Below are positions 52,397-61,419 of a DNA stretch of 64,000 bases, piece by piece. Below the pieces are notes generated by a model. The model was not told the origin of the DNA. It made no database searches and saw nothing but the letters and a program-made list of their open reading frames with translations. The first letter of the stretch is position 1; each line of letters opens with the position of its first letter. The position numbers were made by a program, and so were the translations under genes. Source of the DNA: Proruminimicrobium sp964487915 (GTDB lineage Bacteria > Elusimicrobiota > Endomicrobiia > Endomicrobiales > Endomicrobiaceae); the NCBI GenBank assembly GCA_964487915.1, contig CAZASN010000003.1:185880-249879 (forward strand), written 5' to 3'.

Positions 52397-55268
52397 TTAA
52401 ATAATCCGTAAATTTCAGATACAACAGATCGTAATCTGAATTTTTAATATTTTCCAACAAATCTTCCATTTTATACAGCGACTTATTTACGGGACTTTCA
52501 AGAATTTTAAATGCTTTCTCAATTTTTCCGCTGTTAGCATAAATTCTTGCTAAATCTATGTAAATTTTTATATCAGTAAAATTCAGATTTATCGCTTTTA
52601 ATAATATTTTTTCGGCATCTTGAAACATATTGCACTCATAAGATAAAATACCCGCAAATTCAAGATATATATCAGCATTAATATTATCAATTTCCAGGAT
52701 TGATTGGTATATATTAACGGCTTCTTTTAACATTCTTTTTTTTATGCAGTATCTTGCCAAATTTAAAAACGAATCTTTATTTTCTTTTTTTAATCCTGTT
52801 AAATATGCCGACAAATCTTCTGCCTTTACTGTTTGAATATCTTCAATATATGCAAACAATAAATTATCCGTTATGCTGTTTTTATTTTTCTGCATAACGC
52901 AAATTTGTCTGTAATATTTTTTTACAATACTGTCATCATTAATGCTGTTCTTTATAAAATAAAAAATATTAATTAAAATTTCCTGCCTTTTTTCTTTCTT
53001 GTACAATAACAATAATTTTTTTATGATAAAATTGCGCATTAAAGCGTCTTTACCGCTATCTTGCCGGCTTTCGCCGGCAAGATCAGGTAATTGCAAATCT
53101 GAATTTTCTGCTTTCATACCGGCATCAAATAATTTTTTGTAATATGTTTGTCTTTTTTCATAGCTGTGAATACCGTTAATAAAAAATATAACTTTATTCA
53201 GTGCTTGGTCATCTTTTATGCTCAAATCAAAAAGCAAATTTAAGGCTTTTTCATATCCGTGTATAACTGCGTATTCATCCGTTATAACATTGACAAAATC
53301 AAAATTTGAAACCGGAAATTTGTTGGATTTTTCAATTAATTGCAGCAATCTGTCAAATCTGTTTGAAGATATAAGATGACGGGCATATTGGAACAAAAAT
53401 CTTTCATCCTGTATATTTAGGTCATACATACGGTCAAAATAAAGATCTTTTTGTTTATCGTTGCAAAAATTTTTAATAAAATACAAAATATCCAGCATTA
53501 TATTTTTTGTATCCTTTGATTTTTGGGCATTCATTATCATATCATCTATACTGAAATAATTGTCGCATATCTTTCCGTCCCGGCAATGATCCTTGCATAA
53601 AGTTTTATACAAATCTTTTGTTATTATATCTCTGTAAGCAATCATTTCTTTTGAGTTCCAAATATCGGTTAACGAAATATTTTCTTTAAAGTTAATAATA
53701 TTATTATTTTTATCGCATCTGCACTGACAATCCGGCCAAAAAGTACCGTCATAATCAAGTATTAACTGCTGCCAAGGTATATGACATATTAAATTATTAA
53801 AATTATATTTTTTTTGATCTATATCACGGGCGCCGATCTGATCCATTCTGCGTTGATTTGGCATTTCAAGCGTGTATTCCAATCTTGTTTTTTTATTCTT
53901 GGCTGTAATATTTTGTTTTTCAAAACCAATCCATTCATTTATATCAACTTTTAGCGGAATATCTTTGACTAAAGCATCTTCCAGTAAAATCACTCTGTTT
54001 TCAACTTGTATATTATATTCCGCGCTTTTCTTCTTAATTTCATTAATTTGTTTTGTAACTGAATTATTATCATATATTTCAGTCATTACCCCGTATCGCA
54101 GCGGCATAATGCAAAAAAAATCGGCATTATATCTGCGGGCAATCTCAAATAACGACAATAACTGGTCATCATTGTGTTCGCAAACAACAAAATTAATACC
54201 CCATGTAAAATTTTTATTATTCTTATTTCTGACGCCTGAAATATACTGCATATTTCGGACAAGTTTTTCAAAACTGGCGTTTTTTCTTATGGTTTCATAT
54301 GTCTTTTTATTGACTCCGTCAACAGAAACGGTTAATTCTAAATTCATGTCAACCAATAAATCTATAATTTGTTCGTTAAGCAGCTGTCCGTTTGTAATTA
54401 TCCCCTGCTGTATATTTGGATATTTTGCGGATTCCGCCAATAAATCAAAAAAATATTCCAATGAAAAAACTTCGCCGCCCTGCCACATCATCTTTTCCAA
54501 ATACGGAAAAAGTTCTTTTATTTCATTTATTTTTTCTTTAGGAAATTCCCATTTAAAATCTTTGACGTAACACATTATGCATCTGAGATTGCATGCATTT
54601 GATAAATTAATTCCGAGTCTTAAAGGTTTCGACGTAAGTTCGGTTCTGCCTTGAGCCGTTTCCAAAAAATTTACAAGTTTATTTCTGAAAAATATTTCAT
54701 TCTCGGGTATATTGTCTATTTTATCCGCGACAAGTTTAACTACTTCTTTATATTTTCTTGCAGTTAAATATAATTCCGCCAAATTAACTATGGCGGTCTG
54801 ATTATTTTTATTGACATTTAAAGCTTCAGTATATTTTTTTTCAAGTCTTTCATATACCGAATTGTCTAATTGTTTCGGAATTTTCTCATAAAATAAAAAA
54901 TTTATATCGTTTATTTCATTATATAATTCATCCGATTTTTTTTCATCATGAGGCATACAATGTTTTGCTTGTTCGCACATTGAAAGAGCTTTTCTGAAAT
55001 AACCGGTTATTTTGTATATTTTTGCAAGAAATAAAAAAGCATAATATGATATATGGTCCTGTCTGTCTTTTTGCCGCAAATATAAATTAAAATATTTTTC
55101 AGAATTATTATATTCATTTAAGTAAAAATAATTTTTACCTATCTCAAAATAAATATAGAAATCATTTTTACACGCCAAAGCCTGATTATATAATTCGTTA
55201 GATTTTATAAAATTGCCTGAATTTGATGTTTTTTTTGCTTCTTCAATTAATTCATCAAATCTATTCAT
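52386..55268 (-). CDS. TPR-radical SAM-TPR protein, array member 6
   Basis: 960 residues from the ATG at 55268, the longest array member. TPRs fill about residues 1-195, the radical SAM core follows with Cys226, Cys230 and Cys233 (CNLRCIMC) and WQGGEVFSLE, and the cluster domain has CHIPWQQLILDYDG, CQCRC and CKDHC. Uniquely, about 370 further residues (roughly 590-960) contain helical repeats, the last clearly TPR (such as MFQDAEKILLKAINLNF and IEKAFKILESPV). The catalytic core is therefore sandwiched between two repeat arrays. Fusion with a neighbouring repeat gene is one explanation. Confidence 0.88.
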   Translation of the reverse strand: MNRFDELIEEAKKTSNSGNFIKSNELYNQALACKNDFYIYFEIGKNYFYLNEYNNSEKYFNLYLRQKDRQDHISYYAFLFLAKIYKITGYFRKALSMCEQAKHCMPHDEKKSDELYNEINDINFLFYEKIPKQLDNSVYERLEKKYTEALNVNKNNQTAIVNLAELYLTARKYKEVVKLVADKIDNIPENEIFFRNKLVNFLETAQGRTELTSKPLRLGINLSNACNLRCIMCYVKDFKWEFPKEKINEIKELFPYLEKMMWQGGEVFSLEYFFDLLAESAKYPNIQQGIITNGQLLNEQIIDLLVDMNLELTVSVDGVNKKTYETIRKNASFEKLVRNMQYISGVRNKNNKNFTWGINFVVCEHNDDQLLSLFEIARRYNADFFCIMPLRYGVMTEIYDNNSVTKQINEIKKKSAEYNIQVENRVILLEDALVKDIPLKVDINEWIGFEKQNITAKNKKTRLEYTLEMPNQRRMDQIGARDIDQKKYNFNNLICHIPWQQLILDYDGTFWPDCQCRCDKNNNIINFKENISLTDIWNSKEMIAYRDIITKDLYKTLCKDHCRDGKICDNYFSIDDMIMNAQKSKDTKNIMLDILYFIKNFCNDKQKDLYFDRMYDLNIQDERFLFQYARHLISSNRFDRLLQLIEKSNKFPVSNFDFVNVITDEYAVIHGYEKALNLLFDLSIKDDQALNKVIFFINGIHSYEKRQTYYKKLFDAGMKAENSDLQLPDLAGESRQDSGKDALMRNFIIKKLLLLYKKEKRQEILINIFYFIKNSINDDSIVKKYYRQICVMQKNKNSITDNLLFAYIEDIQTVKAEDLSAYLTGLKKENKDSFLNLARYCIKKRMLKEAVNIYQSILEIDNINADIYLEFAGILSYECNMFQDAEKILLKAINLNFTDIKIYIDLARIYANSGKIEKAFKILESPVNKSLYKMEDLLENIKNSDYDLLYLKFTDYLNAK

Positions 55269-55272
55269 TATT

Positions 55273-56889
55273 CTATTTATCCTCAACAGGTCTGCATAAT
55301 TTATATCTTATTTGTCCTGAAATACACTCCGGCTGGCATAAATCATGAAAATCATTTTCCGCCAGTTTTTTTCTGTATATTTGCATATTTTTACTGTTCC
55401 ATAATTCCGCAAGAGAAAAATGTTCCGTGCTGCCAAGCCATTTTGTGCACATGGCGTAAGGCCTTGTCTGTCCCATATTATCCAGCAAAAGCCTCTGCCA
55501 GGGGGCATAACATATCATTCTGTTATTATTTTTCTTATTTTTTTCTTCATTTTTTAATTCTTCTTTTTTCGGTTGTTCATCGGAATTTTTCTTATCTGAT
55601 ATAAAATCATTCACGAGTTCATGTTTAAAATTAATTTCTTTGCATCCGCAGTCCACCGGCATCCAATTGTTAAATCTTATTCCGTATTCTTTAGCCTTCG
55701 TCTCGGCTAAAGGAATAACTTTCCTCATAAAATCAAAGGCTTGTTCATCTATAGGCTGAAAAATATTTTCTTCGGGATAACCTCTTATAGGATTTAATGT
55801 AATCGCCGTAAATTCATATTTTTTTGCAAATTCAACCATTTCTTCAATTTCTTTGTAATTGGTCCTGCATATAACAGGATTATAATATGTGTTAATTTTT
55901 GCTCCCGTTGTTTTTCTTACTTCTTTTATGAGTTCCAAAACATTACACAATTTTTCAAAACTTGCTCCGCGTCTTATGTATTCATAACTTTCTTTTGTCG
56001 CTCCGTCTATTGACAACACAAGTTCAACGTTGCCTTTAGCTATAATTTCAAGATTTTTTTCATTTAATAAAAGTCCGTTAGTAAAAATTACCTGGTTTAG
56101 ATTCTTACACTTTACTCCCTCAGACAGCATTTCATTAAAACCTTTCATTAAAAACACTTCGCCGCCCTGCCAGCATATATCTTCCATATAAGGAAGCAGT
56201 TCAACTATTTCTTTTAATATCCTGTCAGGCTCCTGCCATACGCCTTCGCGCCATATATCGCATATTCTGCAGCTTATATTGCACTTATTCATTATCATTC
56301 CGATCATGGCCCTCGGTTTTGATTCCAAAATTTCTTTTCTCATTGATATTTCATATTCATTAAGAGCCTTATTATTAAGATATTTGTCATTTTTTATTCT
56401 GCTGTCTTGGAGCATTTTTTTAAATATATCCGACGATTCTTTATCCTTACCGGCTTCTCTGTATGCAATACCGAGTTCAAAATTTGTCATTATATCGTCT
56501 TTTGCAAGCTGGTAAGCCTTATCTATACTAGCCAAAGCGCTGTCCAAATCTCCCATAGCTTCGTGAAGCCTGCCTATTTCTTTAAATACTGAAACATCAT
56601 TTTTTATTTTATCCGTAAATTTCCCGTAATATTCCATAGCAAGTTCGTTGCGTCTCTGTCTGTGGTAAATCCTTGCCAGTTCCAAATCAGCTTCATGCAT
56701 GTTAGAATCGTTTGCCAAAACTTTTTTATACATTTTTTCAGCTTCATGGTCATTGCCCTGTATTATTTTTATTTTCGCAAGTTCAAAAACAGCGTACTTA
56801 TCGTTTATACTTTCCAGTATTTTCTCGGCTTCTTTTAATTTGTTCTCGTTTATTAATTTTTTTGCCTCTTCTATTCTGTTGCGTATCAT
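55273..56889 (-). CDS. TPR-radical SAM/SPASM protein, array member 7
   Basis: 538 residues from the ATG at 56889 with a GAGGAG site; a longer frame to 56943 would overlap the previous gene by 55 bp. About four TPRs fill residues 1-160. The radical SAM core has Cys203, Cys207 and Cys210 (CNISCRIC) and WQGGEVFLMK. A charged, low-complexity linker precedes the C-terminus, which has CYAPWQRLLLDNMG, then AMCTKWLG in place of the sibling CxC, and CQPEC, followed by a further Cys in KLCRP. Confidence 0.87.
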   Translation of the reverse strand: MIRNRIEEAKKLINENKLKEAEKILESINDKYAVFELAKIKIIQGNDHEAEKMYKKVLANDSNMHEADLELARIYHRQRRNELAMEYYGKFTDKIKNDVSVFKEIGRLHEAMGDLDSALASIDKAYQLAKDDIMTNFELGIAYREAGKDKESSDIFKKMLQDSRIKNDKYLNNKALNEYEISMRKEILESKPRAMIGMIMNKCNISCRICDIWREGVWQEPDRILKEIVELLPYMEDICWQGGEVFLMKGFNEMLSEGVKCKNLNQVIFTNGLLLNEKNLEIIAKGNVELVLSIDGATKESYEYIRRGASFEKLCNVLELIKEVRKTTGAKINTYYNPVICRTNYKEIEEMVEFAKKYEFTAITLNPIRGYPEENIFQPIDEQAFDFMRKVIPLAETKAKEYGIRFNNWMPVDCGCKEINFKHELVNDFISDKKNSDEQPKKEELKNEEKNKKNNNRMICYAPWQRLLLDNMGQTRPYAMCTKWLGSTEHFSLAELWNSKNMQIYRKKLAENDFHDLCQPECISGQIRYKLCRPVEDK

Positions 56890-57959
56890 TAAATTCTCCT
56901 CATATTTTCGGGAACATTGCCATTTGCGCATTCGGCGCTGCATATATTAAGATTACCTCTTAAAATTTTATCGCGGTATTCCTGTATTTTTTGACTGTTC
57001 CATATATCAAGTATCGAATTTTCCATAACGGAGCCGACTTTTGTCATACATAAACAGCCCGGTCTTACATCTCCGTCAGGATCAATATTCAACTGTTTCC
57101 ACGGCAAATAACAAAATATATCTTTATTTTCTTCATGCTTGTCAGCTTTATTTGTACATTCGCATTTTGTTTCATTTAAACTGCCTGATTCATGCGTTTT
57201 TTTAGGTTCGTCCTTATGAATAGGCAGAGAATGCATAAATTTTATTCCGTATTCGGCGCTTCTATCAATAATCTTCTGCAGCTGGCAGGATAAATTTTTT
57301 AAAATACCAGTTTCATTTTTTATGAAAATATTCTCAGGAATATCCTGGCCGCCGTATATAGGCATCATATAAACAGAATCAAATCCGTATTGTTTTGCAA
57401 AATCAATAAATTGCTCAAGATTTTTATAATTTGACCGCATAACAACCGTATGCATTTTCAGAATAAGTTTTGAATTTTTCTTCTTTCTCACTTCGTTTAA
57501 TTTTTCAAGGTTTTTTATGAGAATATCAAATTTTGAACCGTATCTGATTTTTTCATATGTTTCTTTATCAAACCCGTCAACAGAAACCGTAAGCTCCATA
57601 TTTGCTTCCGTAAGCAGATCAATCCATTTATCGTTTAAAAGCATTCCGTTTGTAACTATAGTCTGCATAAGATTTTTATTATTTAAAGATTCAATAAAAA
57701 GTTTTTCAAAATAATCAAGAATCAAAACTTCGCCGCCCTGCCAGTTTACGCTGGTCATAAAAGGAAGCAAAAATTTTATTTCATCAACGACTCTCAACGG
57801 TATATCCCACGGTTTTTTGACAACTTCGCACATAATGCATCTGGAATTACACTTTGTAGACAAAGTGACGATCAATCTTTGCGGATAAGATTGCAAAACA
57901 ATTTTTTTATCTTTAATCTCTTGGGTATTTAAATCTAAATTATTTTTAACTTTATTCAT
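56889..57959 (-). CDS. radical SAM/SPASM-like protein without TPR, array member 8
   Basis: 356 residues, the shortest complete member. There is no TPR; after a short leader containing TQEIKDKKIVLQSYPQR the radical SAM core begins, with Cys37, Cys41 and Cys44 (CNSRCIMC) and WQGGEVLILD. A linker with its own CECT pair leads to CYLPWKQLNIDPDGDVRPGCLC and CSAEC. The core may be a minimal catalytic version of the family. Its stop overlaps the start of member 7 by one base. Confidence 0.88.
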   Translation of the reverse strand: MNKVKNNLDLNTQEIKDKKIVLQSYPQRLIVTLSTKCNSRCIMCEVVKKPWDIPLRVVDEIKFLLPFMTSVNWQGGEVLILDYFEKLFIESLNNKNLMQTIVTNGMLLNDKWIDLLTEANMELTVSVDGFDKETYEKIRYGSKFDILIKNLEKLNEVRKKKNSKLILKMHTVVMRSNYKNLEQFIDFAKQYGFDSVYMMPIYGGQDIPENIFIKNETGILKNLSCQLQKIIDRSAEYGIKFMHSLPIHKDEPKKTHESGSLNETKCECTNKADKHEENKDIFCYLPWKQLNIDPDGDVRPGCLCMTKVGSVMENSILDIWNSQKIQEYRDKILRGNLNICSAECANGNVPENMRRI

Positions 57960-57970
57960 ATTTTATTATT

Positions 57971-59608
57971 TTATACGCAAACAAATTTTTTATGTTCATC
58001 CGAAACTGTATTATTTATACATTCCTTACAACACCATGACTTATCTGAATTTATCAATTTTCTTCTGTATTCCTGCATACTCTCTCCGTTCCAAATATCA
58101 TCAAAGTTTTCGCATTGGTAAACAAAATCAACATTTTTTAAACACAAACATTCCGGTCTTATTTTGCCGTGCACGGTCGTGGCAAGCTGTCTCCAAGGGC
58201 GTAAACAGAAAGGAACTTTAAAATATTCCGTTTCGCATTCTTTAATTTCTTCCGTATTGAAAGAATCGGTTTTATCGCAATTATTATTATCCGCAGCATT
58301 ATTATCGCATTTAACATTAAAACTATCCAATATAGGTGTTATATCCGGCAGCAAATCAATAACTTTTATGTTATTCTTTTCGGCTTTTGCCAAAACTTCA
58401 ATTTTTAAATTCTGTAACGCTTCAAGTTCTTCTTTTGTTTTATTAAAGTAGTTATATTTTGTAAAGCTGTGTTGTTCTATATCCAAAGGAGATAAAATAA
58501 CAATATCAAACTGATATTCTTTTGCAAAATCCATCATTTTTTTCAAAGAATAAACATTTTCGTCAGAAACAGTTATCCGCATCGTCAAAGTTATATTAGG
58601 TTTATATTGCTGTCTTGCTGATTTTAAATGCGTTAAGTTATCAAGTAAGACTTCAAATTTCGCTCCGAGTCTCATTTTTTCATAAGTGTCTTTTTCTATG
58701 CTGTCTACCGATATCGTAAGATCCAAATAGCTTGCTTTAATCAACAAATTTATCCAATGTTCGCTCAATAACAAACCGTTGGTTATAATAATTTGCTTTA
58801 AATATTTATTCTTAGCGGCTTCTAAAAACAATTCTTCAAAACCTTTGTATAAAAATACTTCTCCGCCCTGCCACGTAATAAGTTCTAAATTAGGCAAATT
58901 TTTTATTATATATTTTTTAAATTTTTCAGGTATATCCCAGCAATTTGATTCTTCTCTTGTTGCGCACATCGGACATTTCAAGTTACATCTGTTTGTCAGT
59001 GAAACTAACATAATACGAGGCTGTGATTTTAAAATTGTTTTTTCCATTGCTATTTCAAATTCATTTAAAAATAAATTTGACAGAAATCTGTCATTTTTAA
59101 CATCTTCATTATTTAAATATTCTTTACTAAGCTCTGTCGCTGCCGCTTTTTTACCGACAAAATTGTATATCTGGGCAAGTCTGGCAGCAACAGATATTTC
59201 ATTTTTTTTAGAAGTCAAATATTTACCGTAAAATTTGGCCGCTGTTTCATAATTTTTTTCCAAATAATATTCATTTGCCAATTCCAGGCAAAATTCAATA
59301 TTTGTTTCATTTAAAGATTTTTCCAAAAGATTAATAAATTCTTCTATTCTGCCGGTTTCTTTGTAAGACTTTGATAAAATATCCAATACATTATTATCAT
59401 TCGGATATTTATTATTCAGTTCTTTCAATAATTCTATCGCTTTATTATGTTCTTTTAAAAAGTATAAAATTTTTGCATATTCAAATGAAACGGCTAAATC
59501 GTCGGTGCTTAATATCGGCGAAAGCATATCAAGAGCTATATCGTATTTGCCGGCAGCTATATTTTGTTTTGCATTCTCAATAATAATTTCTTTTGTAATT
59601 TCTACCAT
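57971..59608 (-). CDS. TPR-radical SAM/SPASM protein, array member 9
   Basis: 545 residues from an ATG at 59608; a TTG at 59632 with a GAGG site is an alternative and would give 553. About four TPRs fill residues 15-165. The radical SAM core has Cys208, Cys212 and Cys215 (CNLKCPMC) and WQGGEVFLYK. The cluster region has CLRPWRQLATTVHG, CLC and CCKEC. A low-complexity linker with several Asn and Asp residues separates core and C-terminus. It overlaps the end of member 10 by 7 bp if the ATG is used. Confidence 0.87.
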   Translation of the reverse strand: MVEITKEIIIENAKQNIAAGKYDIALDMLSPILSTDDLAVSFEYAKILYFLKEHNKAIELLKELNNKYPNDNNVLDILSKSYKETGRIEEFINLLEKSLNETNIEFCLELANEYYLEKNYETAAKFYGKYLTSKKNEISVAARLAQIYNFVGKKAAATELSKEYLNNEDVKNDRFLSNLFLNEFEIAMEKTILKSQPRIMLVSLTNRCNLKCPMCATREESNCWDIPEKFKKYIIKNLPNLELITWQGGEVFLYKGFEELFLEAAKNKYLKQIIITNGLLLSEHWINLLIKASYLDLTISVDSIEKDTYEKMRLGAKFEVLLDNLTHLKSARQQYKPNITLTMRITVSDENVYSLKKMMDFAKEYQFDIVILSPLDIEQHSFTKYNYFNKTKEELEALQNLKIEVLAKAEKNNIKVIDLLPDITPILDSFNVKCDNNAADNNNCDKTDSFNTEEIKECETEYFKVPFCLRPWRQLATTVHGKIRPECLCLKNVDFVYQCENFDDIWNGESMQEYRRKLINSDKSWCCKECINNTVSDEHKKFVCV

Positions 59609-61410
59609 CTTCCTGTACACTCCGTTCTGCAACTGTCCTCGGTAAATTTTTTATCAATCATTCTTTGTCTATATTCCTGCGAAATTTCGCTGTTCCATAT
59701 TTCGTCTATAGAATTGTTGTATATATTCCCTATGCTTCTCACGCAAGAGCCCGTTAAAATAACATTGCCTTCGTCGCATATCATCATATAATTCCACGGC
59801 ATTTTACAACATACTCTGTTTACCGGCGCTATTACATCTTTAGGTTCCGCATTTATTGCATTATTATCACGGATTTTCTCCGCGATTTCAGTTTCGCAAT
59901 TTTTTTCAGCGACTTGTTCATTTTTTTGAGATACAATTTCATCAAAACTTTCATCACCGCATGGCAATAACAAATCTAAATCTATATTATATTCTTTTGC
60001 TTTCTGTTTTAAAACCGGTATCGCTTTATAAACATATTTAAGAGCTTCCGTATCTTTTGTTTCGCCGTAAAATATATTTTCATTCGGAGCGGTATCAAAG
60101 TGCAACGCCATAAAGGATATTTGGTTAAATCCTTCGTTTTTCGCAAATTCAAGCAAATCATAAATCTGCCTGTAATTCGTCTTCATTATGACGGCATTCA
60201 TTCTTATATCTTTTTTTACTCCGAATTGTTTTTTCATTTTCATTGTATATCTTACATTTTCAAGCAATTTTTCAAAATTTGAACCTTGCCTTATTTCTTC
60301 ATAAACTTCTTTTGTCGTCCCGTCAATTGAAAATGTAAGTTCGGAATTTTGCGTATTTATTATTTTTTCAATCCATTTTTTATTTAACGCAACTCCGTTT
60401 GTAATGACTTGCTGTTTTAGATTATTCCACTTCCCCGCTTCATCAAACATTTCTTCAAAATGTTTATATAAAAAAACTTCACCGCCCAACCAGACAAGTC
60501 TTTCCAAATACGGATAGTTATCCATCACTTCTTTTGCGGTTTTATAAGGCAAATCCCATTTATTGTGCCATAAACCGCAGGTTTTACACCTTATATTGCA
60601 TCTTGACGTAACAGTAACCCATAATCTTTTCATTTTTGATTTTAGAACTGTCTTTCTCTGCAATATTTCAATTTCATTTAATATGGTATCCTGATCAAAC
60701 TGATTCGGCGGAGTTAACGCCAAAGCTTTTTTTCCGGCATCATCGGATTTTTCATTCTGTTTTGTGAGATAATACAATTCAACCAGTTTTAAATATATAT
60801 ATTTATCTTTCTTCTTATCGGCCGCCATTTCAAAATATTTTATCGCTTCTTCATATTGTCCCTTTAAAAAATATATCTCGGCTAATTCAATATAAATGCT
60901 TTCTTTATCATCTGTTTTTTCTAAAATATTGTTATATATATTTATTGCTTTTGTAAAATATTGATTGTTTCTGAACAATTTTGCCTGCAAAAACTTAATT
61001 TCAATGCTGTTTTTATTTAAGTTTAACGCCTTTTGTATATATACATCCGCCGACTGAATATCATTTTTTGAAAATAAGATATTTATATATTCTATTAGAT
61101 ATCTTTCATTGTTTATTTTTGTTATTAAATTTTTTAAAACTGACTCGGCTTTATCATAATTTTTTGATAAACAGGCGGTTTGAGCCAATTCTTTTACCGC
61201 ATTTTCATTTGTGTTATCGTAATTAATAAGTTCTGCAAAGCAATCAATTGCTTTTAAAGGATTATTAGCCATTTTATAATTTTTGCCGATTTCAAAAATA
61301 GCAATCGGATAATAATCTTTATTTACAAGCACTTTTTTAAACATTTCCGTAGATTCTTGAAAATGTTTATTATACTGCAATTGATACGCCTGTTCCAAAA
61401 TATTTTTCAT
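59602..61410 (-). CDS. TPR-radical SAM/SPASM protein, array member 10
   Basis: 602 residues, with an ATG preceded by GAGG. About six TPRs occupy residues 1-235. The radical SAM core has Cys271, Cys275 and Cys278 (CNIRCKTC) and WLGGEVFLYK. The C-terminus has CCKMPWNYMMICDEG, a single Cys in TGSCVRSIG where siblings have CxC, and CRTEC. The variable linker before it contains one further Cys. It is separated from member 11 by 9 bp. Confidence 0.87.
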   Translation of the reverse strand: MKNILEQAYQLQYNKHFQESTEMFKKVLVNKDYYPIAIFEIGKNYKMANNPLKAIDCFAELINYDNTNENAVKELAQTACLSKNYDKAESVLKNLITKINNERYLIEYINILFSKNDIQSADVYIQKALNLNKNSIEIKFLQAKLFRNNQYFTKAINIYNNILEKTDDKESIYIELAEIYFLKGQYEEAIKYFEMAADKKKDKYIYLKLVELYYLTKQNEKSDDAGKKALALTPPNQFDQDTILNEIEILQRKTVLKSKMKRLWVTVTSRCNIRCKTCGLWHNKWDLPYKTAKEVMDNYPYLERLVWLGGEVFLYKHFEEMFDEAGKWNNLKQQVITNGVALNKKWIEKIINTQNSELTFSIDGTTKEVYEEIRQGSNFEKLLENVRYTMKMKKQFGVKKDIRMNAVIMKTNYRQIYDLLEFAKNEGFNQISFMALHFDTAPNENIFYGETKDTEALKYVYKAIPVLKQKAKEYNIDLDLLLPCGDESFDEIVSQKNEQVAEKNCETEIAEKIRDNNAINAEPKDVIAPVNRVCCKMPWNYMMICDEGNVILTGSCVRSIGNIYNNSIDEIWNSEISQEYRQRMIDKKFTEDSCRTECTGRW

Positions 61411-61419
61411 GTAAAACCT

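Larger units (their letters stand above)
44379..57743. repeat. Dispersed 17-base repeat encoding the WQGGEV motif
   Basis: The identical 17-mer acttcgccgccctgcca occurs at 44379-44395, 49299-49315, 54469-54485, 56156-56172 and 57727-57743. One-mismatch copies are at 45650, 58857 and 63784. Each copy is the codons for the core WQGGEV motif, so the DNA identity reflects protein conservation plus shared codon choice. They could serve as sites for recombination between array members. Confidence 0.7.

Noticed and set aside
53872..54570. 232-residue open frame on the plus strand, antisense to array member 6
   Set aside because: Hydrophobic, low-complexity translation that mirrors the reverse of the radical SAM core; no ribosome site or homology seen.
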